Source of the DNA: Flavobacterium sp.
GTDB lineage: Bacteria > Bacteroidota > Bacteroidia > Flavobacteriales > Flavobacteriaceae
Assembly (NCBI GenBank): GCA_003449615.1
Contig: DMHA01000126.1
Span: 1-6,916, forward strand
Length of the DNA: 6,916 bases
Direction: 5' to 3'
Shown piece by piece: positions 1 to 5,106 of the stretch. Both the position numbers and the translations under genes were made by a program. Position 1 is the stretch's first letter, and each line of letters opens with the position of its first letter. Under the pieces are notes generated by a model. The model saw nothing but the letters and a program-made list of their open reading frames with translations. It ran no database searches and had not been told where the DNA came from.

Positions 1-321
1 CAATACTGGAAAGAACAACTCGGAAACTGGTACGGAATGTTGTTTCACGAAGGTCAATTTTTGGATCCTGTAATGCGTAACATCGAAACTTTCCTTGAAT
101 CAACTCAAGAAACCGTAAATGGAATCGTAACCGTTTCTTTGAAACCTTACCATTTTTCATTAGACGGAATCGAATCGGCTAATGATTTGATGAACACTGG
201 TTTTGGACAATACGGCGAAATGAACAACGCTTGGACATCCGATGATGCCAAAGGGTTTATCAAGATTTTGGGCAATGCACAGAATATATTTTCATCGGTA
301 AATCATTTGGATTATGATTAA
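1..321 (+). CDS. argG: Argininosuccinate synthase, C-terminal part (5' end outside window)
   Basis: The reading frame is open from base 1 and ends at TAA 319-321, giving the last 106 residues of a protein whose family is usually about 400 residues long. Argininosuccinate synthase joins citrulline and aspartate using ATP, the penultimate step of arginine synthesis in the cytoplasm. The visible part is the C-terminal multimerisation/synthetase region, recognised by the run WYGMLFHEGQFLDPVMRNIE, then a TVNGIVTVSLKP segment, and GQYGEMNNAWTSDDAKGFIKI, which matches the conserved family ending. The ATG at 37 is an internal methionine, not the start. The gene is followed by argC after a 289-bp repeat-rich gap, so the two may not share a simple transcript. 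Position at the head of an arg/pro cluster supports the call. No oddities are visible in the retained part. Confidence 0.95.
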   Translation, partial: QYWKEQLGNWYGMLFHEGQFLDPVMRNIETFLESTQETVNGIVTVSLKPYHFSLDGIESANDLMNTGFGQYGEMNNAWTSDDAKGFIKILGNAQNIFSSVNHLDYD

Positions 322-366
322 TTTTTTTTGAAGGAGCAGAAACATTTTGCTTTTTAGAAACATTAT

Positions 367-434
367 TCCCGCTATTCGTTACAATCTTTGCGGGCTGAAC
401 TCCAGCCCACAAAGGATTTTCACTACTATCGGGG
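367..434. repeat. Intergenic palindromic repeat with GGGCTG/CAGCCC hairpin
   Basis: A nested hairpin sits between argG and argC. GGGCTG (392-397) pairs with CAGCCC (403-408) around a 5-nt loop. After one mismatch, CTTTG (386-390) pairs with CAAAG (410-414). The outer ends CCCG (368-371) and CGGG (430-433) also match. The core sequence and flanks resemble, from memory, an interspersed non-coding repeat common in Flavobacterium and relatives. No T-run follows, so it is not a classic intrinsic terminator, though it could limit read-through from argG. The family assignment is recollection; the pairing is seen directly. Confidence 0.6.
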
Positions 435-477
435 CTAAAGAGAAATAATAGGAATTTTTGAAATATTCAGATTTTAA

Positions 478-560
478 TCCTGCAAGGTCTTTTTCGAGAC
501 CTTGTAGGTATGATTTAGAAGACTTAAATACCTTACGAGGTCAAAAAAGACCTTGCAGGA
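478..560. repeat. Double-hairpin inverted repeat (CCTGCAAGGTCT family)
   Basis: The outer arms 478-494 and 544-560 are perfect 17-bp inverted complements (TCCTGCAAGGTCTTTTT and its reverse complement). Each half can also fold alone. On the left, 479-490 pairs with 497-508 (12 bp including one G-U) around loop TTTTCG. On the right, 532-542 pairs imperfectly with 549-559 around an AAAAAA loop. The four related 12-mers look like two inverted copies of one hairpin unit. I take it as an interspersed repeat of the REP/MITE kind. It ends 50 bp before argC and may form stable structure in any argG-argC read-through transcript. There is no ORF inside. Confidence 0.7.
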
Positions 561-610
561 AAAGAAATAAAATAGATTCAGTTTTATAGCATATTTAAAA
601 AATACGAACA

Positions 611-1588
611 ATGATTTCAATAGGTATAATAGGCGGTTCAGGTTACACGGCTGGGGAACTCATCAGAATATTGATGTTTCATCCCAACGTAAAATTGGAT
701 TTTGTGTTCAGCACAACCAATGCAGGAAAACCTCTTTCGTTTGCCCACCACGATTTGTTGGGCGATATCGAAATGAATTTTACCGACACCGTGAATCCCA
801 ATGTGGATGTTGTTTTCTTGTGTTTAGGTCACGGGAAATCCATTTCATTTTTGGAAAAAAATCATTTTTCAAGCCAAACCAAAATCATCGATTTGGGAAA
901 TGATTTCCGATTGACAAAAGACAAAAATTTCAACGGAAAAACTTTTGTTTACGGTTTGCCTGAATTGAACAAAACGGACATCAAAAGCGCACAATATATC
1001 GCCAATCCAGGTTGTTTTGCAACAGCCATTCAATTGGCATTATTGCCTTTGGCAGCCAACGGATTGTTAAACGAAGATGTGCATATCAACGCCACGACAG
1101 GAAGTACAGGCGCTGGAGTTACGCCCTCGGAAACGACACATTTCAGTTGGAGAAATAATAATATGTCACATTACAAAGCGTTCAACCACCAACATTTGGG
1201 CGAAATCAACCAAAGCGTTAATCAATTGCAAGCGGATTATCAAAATGAATTGATTTTTGTGCCGAATAGAGGTGATTTTGCCAGAGGTATTTTCGCCACT
1301 TTATACACCACAATCGAAGAAAGTTTAGAAGATATAGTTGCAAAATACAAAGAGTTTTACAAAGACCAACCCTTCGTAACAGTTACCACGACTGACATCA
1401 ATATGAAACAAGTAGTGCAAACCAACAAATGCATCATCAGTTTAATGAAAAAAGGAAACCGATTATTGATAACCTCTGTTATTGACAATTTGGTGAAAGG
1501 AGCTTCAGGACAAGCCATTCAGAATATGAATTTGATGTTTGGATTGGAGGAGAGTACAGGATTGCATTTGAAACCGAGTGGGTTTTAG
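611..1588 (+). CDS. argC: N-acetyl-gamma-glutamyl-phosphate reductase (possibly acting on N-succinyl substrate)
   Basis: The 325-residue protein is close to the family's usual length and complete. It reduces N-acylglutamyl-5-phosphate to the semialdehyde with NADPH, the third step of ornithine synthesis, in the cytoplasm. The N-terminus carries the nucleotide-binding motif GIIGGSGYTAGELIRIL (residues 5-21). The catalytic cysteine is C135 in ANPGCFATA. NHQHLGEI (192-199) aligns with the HRHxPEI motif holding the catalytic histidine, most likely H195 here, and GDFARGIFATLY corresponds to the conserved RG-x-x-AT segment. The ATG at 611 puts the Rossmann motif at the expected distance from the N-terminus; upstream is A-rich with no Shine-Dalgarno, normal for this phylum. 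Its 5' neighbour is argG. Its usual 3' partners in Bacteroidota (proC, argD) are displaced by accessory genes. In some Bacteroidota the pathway uses N-succinyl intermediates, so the acyl group cannot be fixed from this sequence. Confidence 0.96.
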   Translation: MISIGIIGGSGYTAGELIRILMFHPNVKLDFVFSTTNAGKPLSFAHHDLLGDIEMNFTDTVNPNVDVVFLCLGHGKSISFLEKNHFSSQTKIIDLGNDFRLTKDKNFNGKTFVYGLPELNKTDIKSAQYIANPGCFATAIQLALLPLAANGLLNEDVHINATTGSTGAGVTPSETTHFSWRNNNMSHYKAFNHQHLGEINQSVNQLQADYQNELIFVPNRGDFARGIFATLYTTIEESLEDIVAKYKEFYKDQPFVTVTTTDINMKQVVQTNKCIISLMKKGNRLLITSVIDNLVKGASGQAIQNMNLMFGLEESTGLHLKPSGF

Positions 1589-1681
1589 GGGGAAATAGAA
1601 TTTACCTAGAATTGGTTCTCTATAATCACGAGTTTGAAGTGTCAATATACAATTTGGGGTCAATGTTGCGACCACAAACGC

Positions 1682-1713
1682 TTGAATAACAAACTATTTT
1701 TTTTGTACATTTG
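1682..1713 (+). promoter_or_regulatory. Bacteroidota-type promoter for the PIN toxin gene, apparently leaderless
   Basis: TACATTTG at 1706-1713 matches the Bacteroidota -7 consensus TAnnTTTG exactly, and TTG at 1682-1684 lies 21 nt upstream, a permitted spacing for the -33 element. The toxin ATG begins at 1718, only 4 nt after the -7 box. Transcription would therefore start at or very near the start codon, giving a leaderless or near-leaderless mRNA. The location immediately in front of an accessory gene supports it as that gene's own promoter. Confidence 0.6.
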
Positions 1714-1717
1714 ACTT

Positions 1718-2176
1718 ATGAATAGGATATATCTTGACACATCAGTTTTTGGTGGATATTTTGACACCGAATTTGAACTTTGGACAAAAATTTTGTTCGA
1801 CAAAATAATCGGTGGCGAGTATAAGGTAATTTATTCAAAACTTGTGGACATTGAACTGACTCCTGCACCAGAAAAAGTGAGAAATTTGGCCAACAGTTTA
1901 CCATTATCGCAACTTGAATTAATAGAAATTTCAGACGATGCGTTTGAACTTGCTGACCAATATTTAAAAGAAAATGTTGTTGGAAAAACAAGCCGTTCAG
2001 ACTGTGTTCATATTGCTTTAGCAACACTCAACAATGCTGACATTTTGGTAAGTTGGAATTTTAAACACATCGTAAATATCAACAGAATTAGAGGTTACAA
2101 TTCGGTAAATTATAAGTTTGGACATAAAATTTTAGAAATTAGAACACCAAGAGAAATTTTAGAATATGAAGACTAA
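1718..2176 (+). CDS. PIN-domain protein, probable VapC-like ribonuclease toxin
   Basis: This complete 152-residue protein has the length and acidic-residue pattern of PIN-domain RNases, which coordinate Mg2+/Mn2+ and cleave RNA (tRNA or rRNA in characterised VapC toxins). The putative active-site residues are D7 in YLDTSV, E46 in DIELTPAP, D95 in SRSDCVHIALA, and D108 in NADILVSWN. The SDCxHIALA and ADILVSWN segments are typical of the fold. Placing D7 near the N-terminus fixes the ATG at 1718 as the start. The stop overlaps the next gene by 11 bp (2166-2176), so the two are co-translated and probably form a toxin-antitoxin pair in toxin-first order. It interrupts the arg cluster after argC and seems to have its own promoter. 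The RNA target is unknown. PIN fold is near certain from motifs; toxin activity is inference. Confidence 0.85.
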   Translation: MNRIYLDTSVFGGYFDTEFELWTKILFDKIIGGEYKVIYSKLVDIELTPAPEKVRNLANSLPLSQLELIEISDDAFELADQYLKENVVGKTSRSDCVHIALATLNNADILVSWNFKHIVNINRIRGYNSVNYKFGHKILEIRTPREILEYED

Positions 2177-2357
2177 AGAAATAAAAAAAACGGAAGAAAT
2201 AACTCTTATAGAACAATTAAGAGAAATAAGAGACAAAATAAGTCTTGACATAAAAGACCTGTCTATTGAACAAATGAAAGAATATTTCAGCAAACAAAAA
2301 ACACTACACCCATCAGCTTGGCAAAAGGCTGGGTTTGGTACTTCTATGAAAGATTAG
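2166..2357 (+). CDS. Small protein downstream of PIN toxin, putative antitoxin
   Basis: This 63-residue protein starts inside the PIN gene (11-bp overlap, different frame), a layout typical of translationally coupled toxin-antitoxin genes. It is Lys/Glu-rich, with a likely amphipathic helical segment LIEQLREIRDKISLDIKDLS (residues 14-33) followed by IEQMKEYFSKQK. I recognise a pattern of small REIRDxIS...DIKDMSxEQIKEY proteins encoded next to PIN genes in Bacteroidota and Cyanobacteria, but no DNA-binding ribbon-helix-helix or AbrB domain is visible, unlike classic VapB. The tail HPSAWQKAGFGTSMKD looks short and unstructured and could occupy the toxin active site. Antitoxin function is inferred from position and size only. 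The gene order (toxin first) is the reverse of canonical vapBC. Confidence 0.65.
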   Translation: MKTKEIKKTEEITLIEQLREIRDKISLDIKDLSIEQMKEYFSKQKTLHPSAWQKAGFGTSMKD

Positions 2358-2378
2358 TACTAACTTCAAACTTTTAGC

Positions 2379-2517
2379 CCGCTCAAACAAGCCTGTTTTG
2401 TGATTTTTATCTTCTTTTTTATAGTTCTGTAAACAAAACATTGATTATCAATGATTTATAAATCGTAAAATTTTAGAAAAGACCCTAAAATTAGAAAAAA
2501 GGATTTTTTTTGAGCGG
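2379..2517. repeat. Non-coding element bounded by 9-bp inverted repeats, with internal palindromes
   Basis: CCGCTCAAA at 2379-2387 and TTTGAGCGG at 2509-2517 are perfect inverted complements, 139 bp end to end. Inside are a 15-bp palindrome CATTGAT-T-ATCAATG (2439-2453), a hairpin AATTTTAG (2469-2476) / CTAAAATT (2485-2492) with an 8-nt loop, and a small hairpin AAACA (2385-2389) / TGTTT (2394-2398) followed by T-rich DNA. It lies 21 bp after the putative antitoxin stop and 83 bp before the next gene. It could be a small MITE-like repeat, a structured RNA, or a boundary that stops transcription. No ORF is supported inside. No target-site duplication is obvious. Confidence 0.45.
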
Positions 2518-2552
2518 ATGTATAATTGCTAGTTTATAGCGAGGTGTTCAAG

Positions 2553-2585
2553 TTGTGTGCTAGATTACGAGGAAATTTACATTTA
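2553..2585 (+). promoter_or_regulatory. Weak candidate promoter for the PD-(D/E)XK gene
   Basis: TACATTTA at 2578-2585 matches TAnnTTTG at all but the last base, with TTG at 2553-2555 about 22 nt upstream. The ATG of the next gene is at 2601, leaving a leader of roughly 10 nt or less. Spacing is one base longer than the usual range and the box is imperfect, so this is tentative in such AT-rich DNA. Confidence 0.3.
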
Positions 2586-2600
2586 AAAGAAATCTGAAAA

Positions 2601-3239
2601 ATGAATAAGGAATCTCAAATAAAATTATCCGAAGAAATTATTGAAACTGCTTTTCATTTGTTAATTAATAAATTAGCATTTGGAGGATTAACGGCAAAAA
2701 ACGAAGCTTCATTTCAACTTGAATTTGGTTATATTTTGAAAACGCTAGGACAATTATATGAATTTAGACTTGAAGACAAATTTCATTTAGAATTTGAAAC
2801 TTACATAACTTTAAATGATAAGAGTCTGAAAAGTAAAAGTAATAAAGCGAGAGTTGATTTGTTAATGAAATATAAAGATGACGAAACTATCACAAAAACC
2901 GCAATTGAACTAAAGTTTTTCAAGAAAGAAAATCATAGAGAACCAAATAATCGATACGATGTTTTTAAAGATATTTCAAATTTAGAATCATATAAACAGA
3001 ATGGAATTGATATTTGCTATTTCATATTGGCAACTGACCATTTGCATTATGTAAATCAAGAAAATTATTCAAATGACACTGGAGATTTTGATTTTCGAGA
3101 TAAACAAAAATATAAATCTGGAAATATATTGCAATACAGAACTGAAAAACCATATGGTGAAGATTTGAAATTAAACCAAGATTATGAATTTAATTGGAAT
3201 CATATAAATGAGTTTTATTTTCTAAAATTGAAAGTATAA
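2601..3239 (+). CDS. Hypothetical protein with PD-(D/E)XK nuclease-like core
   Basis: This 212-residue protein is not one I can name. It has a plausible restriction-endonuclease-like core: an N-terminal helical part with NEASFQLEFGYILKTLG (34-50, possible helix-1 acid E41), a strand with RVDLLM (84-89, D86), and AIELKFF (101-107, E103 and K105), which fits the D...(D/E)-x-K metal-binding pattern. A helix with DISNLESYK (124-132) follows, then a strand IDICYFILAT (136-145). No signal peptide or membrane segment is seen. It contains no clear specificity domain, and no methyltransferase is encoded nearby, so it is not an obvious restriction-modification pair. The gene is clearly more AT-rich than its arg neighbours (16 G+C in the 60 bases 2641-2700, against 25 of 60 at 1021-1080 in argC), suggesting acquisition. 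It could be a solitary nuclease, a defence protein or an inactive relative. Confidence 0.7.
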   Translation: MNKESQIKLSEEIIETAFHLLINKLAFGGLTAKNEASFQLEFGYILKTLGQLYEFRLEDKFHLEFETYITLNDKSLKSKSNKARVDLLMKYKDDETITKTAIELKFFKKENHREPNNRYDVFKDISNLESYKQNGIDICYFILATDHLHYVNQENYSNDTGDFDFRDKQKYKSGNILQYRTEKPYGEDLKLNQDYEFNWNHINEFYFLKLKV

Positions 3240-3286
3240 AAACTGTAGAAAATAAAAATCCAGGGTAAAACTGCAGTTTGCAAAAA

Positions 3287-3372
3287 TGGCGGGTTTTGGG
3301 CTTAATTTAAAGTTTGTTTTTTACTTTAAAGTCAGTATTCAACCCGAAAGCTGAGGTTTCCTTAATCCGCCA
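3287..3372. other. Structured intergenic stretch (large imperfect stem-loop)
   Basis: Three nested pairings are visible: TGGCGG (3287-3292) with CCGCCA (3367-3372), TTTTGGG (3294-3300) with CCCGAAA (3343-3349, one G-U), and TTTAAAG (3306-3312) with CTTTAAA (3324-3330) around an 11-nt loop. Seventeen unpaired bases bulge on the 3' side between the outer and middle stems. Just upstream is a perfect 12-bp palindrome AAACTGCAGTTT (3268-3279). It lies between the nuclease-like gene and the GNAT gene. It may be a structured RNA, a repeat or a recombination site; nothing identifies it further. Confidence 0.4.
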
Positions 3373-3419
3373 CTTCGCCACACAGACAAACGTTAAACAG
3401 AAGATCAAAAATTAAAACT

Positions 3420-3833
3420 ATGATTCAACTAGCCAATAATAACGACATTCCAAAATTAATCCCAGTTCTAAAGGTTTTAAGACCAACAAGAAGCGAGGAG
3501 GAATTAGCGAAATTACTGGAAATATTGTTTGATGAAAGCTATAAGCTGGCTTTTATTGGCGATGAAAATATGGCATTTGCTGCCATTGGATTTCGGATTC
3601 AAACCTTTTTATACAGCGGAAAAACATTGTATGTCGATGATTTGGTAACTCTTGAATCGCATCGGAAAAAAGGCTACGGAAAACTATTATTAGACTTTGC
3701 AAAAGAATATGCAAAAGAAAGGAATTGCGAAACATTTTCGCTCGATTCTGGAATGATGCGGAAAGATGCTCATCGCTTGTATCTCAACGAAGGTTTATTC
3801 ATCGACTCTTTGCATTTTGCTTGCAAAATATAG
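3420..3833 (+). CDS. GNAT-family N-acetyltransferase, substrate unknown
   Basis: The 137-residue protein has the compact length of single-domain GNAT acetyltransferases, which transfer acetyl from acetyl-CoA to an amine. Seen in order: an N-terminal strand-helix region (IQLANNNDIPKLIPVL), AFAAIGFRI (52-60), the core strand YVDDLVTLESHR (71-82), the acetyl-CoA pyrophosphate loop R82-K-K-G-Y-G-K (82-88) with its following helix, and the C-terminal part SLDSGMMRKDAHRLYLNEGLF (107-127), where the tyrosine and DAHRLYLNEG motif are typical. The start at 3420 gives a normal N-terminus. It is not an ArgA-like N-acetylglutamate synthase by any specific signature, and differs from the longer GNAT that I recall near argG in this phylum. 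Position among a toxin-antitoxin pair and a nuclease suggests accessory cargo. The substrate cannot be told from sequence. Confidence 0.88.
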   Translation: MIQLANNNDIPKLIPVLKVLRPTRSEEELAKLLEILFDESYKLAFIGDENMAFAAIGFRIQTFLYSGKTLYVDDLVTLESHRKKGYGKLLLDFAKEYAKERNCETFSLDSGMMRKDAHRLYLNEGLFIDSLHFACKI

Positions 3834-3928
3834 AAGTTTTAGAACTGGATTTTCGTATTCAAATATTTATGAACAATAAAAATAATATTAATATTTAAAA
3901 ACAATTTTCCCTCATTGTACGTTTTATT

Positions 3929-3958
3929 CCCCCTCCTTCGGAGGGGGTTAGGGGGAGG
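3929..3958. repeat. G/C-rich hairpin repeat in the argD leader, supplying a Shine-Dalgarno-like GGAGG
   Basis: CCCCCTCC (3929-3936) pairs perfectly with GGAGGGGG (3940-3947) across a TTC loop, followed by TTA and a second G tract GGGGGAGG (3951-3958). I recognise this as a widespread intergenic repeat of flavobacterial genomes (from memory). The second tract ends 6 nt before the argD ATG (3965), so GGAGG 3954-3958 sits at ideal Shine-Dalgarno spacing. CCTCC (3932-3936) or CCCCCT (3929-3934) could alternatively pair with the second tract and hide it. Confidence 0.7.
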
Positions 3959-3964
3959 AAAAAA

Positions 3965-5104
3965 ATGAACTTATTCAACGTTTACCCATTATACAACATC
4001 ACGCCAGTCAAGGCTTTGAATTGCAAAATTATAGACAACAATGGGGTGGAATATCTCGATTTATATGGCGGTCACGGTGTGATTTCCATTGGACATTCGC
4101 ATCCCGAATATGTATCGAAACTAAAAAACCAATTGGACAATATTGGATTTTATTCCAATGCCATCCAAAATCCATTGCAGGTGGAACTTGCCGAAAAACT
4201 TGGAAAACTTTCTGGATTAGAAAATTACTCCTTATTCTTGTGTAGTTCTGGAGCCGAAGCCAATGAAAATGCGTTGAAATTAGCCTCTTTTCACAACGGA
4301 AAATCAAGGGTTATTGCCTTTGATAATTCTTTTCACGGAAGAACTTCGGCGGCTGTTGCTGTTACAGATAACAAAAAAATTGTAGCTCCCATCAATGCCC
4401 AACAAATCGTTACTTTCTTACCTTTGAATAAAATAGAGTTGGTTGAAGCCGAATTAAAAAAAGGCGATGTCACTTGCGTTATTATTGAAGGAATTCAAGG
4501 TGTTGGCGGTTTGGATCAAGGAACAACCGAGTTTTTTCAAGAATTAGAAAAACTTTGTCATCAATATGAAGTGGTATTGATTTTAGATGAAGTGCAATCG
4601 GGTTACGGTAGAAGCGGAAAGTTTTTCGCCCATCAACATCACGGAATTAGTCCCGACATTATTTCACTTGCCAAAGGAATGGGCAATGGTTTCCCAATTG
4701 GCGGGATTCTAATTTCACCAAAATTTACCGCAAGTTATGGTTTATTGGGCACTACTTTTGGCGGAAGTCATCTCGCTTGTGCTGCAGGAATAGCCGTTCT
4801 GGATGTGATAGAAAGTCAGAAATTAATGGACAACGTGAACGAGGTTTACGCCTATTTCTTGGAAGCCATCAAACAAGTCCCCGAAATTCTCAGAGTAAAA
4901 GGAAAAGGCTTGATGCTGGGTGTGGAATTTGATTTTGATGTTTCAGAATTACGCAAAAAATTGATTATCGAAAAACATATTTTTACGGGTAACGCCAACA
5001 ATAAAAATTTGTTAAGAATTTTGCCTCCATTAACCATTAAAAAGTCGGATATTGATACTTTTATTGTGGCTTTGAAAGAGGCTTTGGCAGAACTAAATTC
5101 ATAA
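3965..5104 (+). CDS. argD: Acetylornithine (or N-succinylornithine) aminotransferase, PLP-dependent class III
   Basis: A complete 379-residue class III aminotransferase, near the usual ArgD length. It transfers the amino group of glutamate to the N-acylglutamate semialdehyde made by ArgC, giving N-acylornithine. Visible motifs: DLYGGHGVISIGHSHP (32-47), phosphate-binding SSGAEAN (94-100), NSFHGRT (121-127), ILDEVQSGYGRSG (206-218) with D208 contacting the PLP ring nitrogen, Schiff-base lysine K237 in SLAKGMGNGFPIGG, and GTTFGGSHLACAA (262-274) from the partner subunit. The ATG at 3965 is chosen by the GGAGG 6 nt upstream and by the family N-terminus. It is followed 2 bp later by proA, implying co-translation. 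The acyl group is uncertain because some Bacteroidota use succinylated intermediates. A poor TACGTTTT box at 3918-3925 is the only promoter hint upstream. Confidence 0.95.
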   Translation: MNLFNVYPLYNITPVKALNCKIIDNNGVEYLDLYGGHGVISIGHSHPEYVSKLKNQLDNIGFYSNAIQNPLQVELAEKLGKLSGLENYSLFLCSSGAEANENALKLASFHNGKSRVIAFDNSFHGRTSAAVAVTDNKKIVAPINAQQIVTFLPLNKIELVEAELKKGDVTCVIIEGIQGVGGLDQGTTEFFQELEKLCHQYEVVLILDEVQSGYGRSGKFFAHQHHGISPDIISLAKGMGNGFPIGGILISPKFTASYGLLGTTFGGSHLACAAGIAVLDVIESQKLMDNVNEVYAYFLEAIKQVPEILRVKGKGLMLGVEFDFDVSELRKKLIIEKHIFTGNANNKNLLRILPPLTIKKSDIDTFIVALKEALAELNS

Positions 5105-5106
5105 AA

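Noticed and set aside
1716..2027. Open frame of 103 codons on the minus strand
   Set aside because: It lies antisense to the PIN gene, whose frame shows clear active-site motifs; the minus-strand translation has no recognisable domain.
2384..2422. Intrinsic terminator after the PIN pair
   Set aside because: The hairpin AAACA/TGTTT is only 5 bp and AT-rich, and the following DNA is T-rich but interrupted, so a terminator call is not supported.
3306..3330. TTTAAAG/CTTTAAA hairpin as a terminator of the nuclease-like gene
   Set aside because: The stem is almost all A-T, has an 11-nt loop and is not followed by a T-run.
3337..3398. Integron attC-like boxes: ATTCAAC (3337-3343, RYYYAAC) and GTTAAAC (3392-3398, GTTRRRY)
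   Set aside because: Both degenerate 7-mers occur often by chance in AT-rich DNA, the two boxes are not full complements of each other, the bases just inside them do not pair as attC arms should, and no integrase gene is in the window.
3918..3925. TACGTTTT as an argD promoter
   Set aside because: The last base departs from TAnnTTTG and there is no TTG at the proper distance upstream.
4021..4307. Open frames on both strands within argD
   Set aside because: They are shadows of the argD frame, which carries continuous aminotransferase motifs across this stretch.
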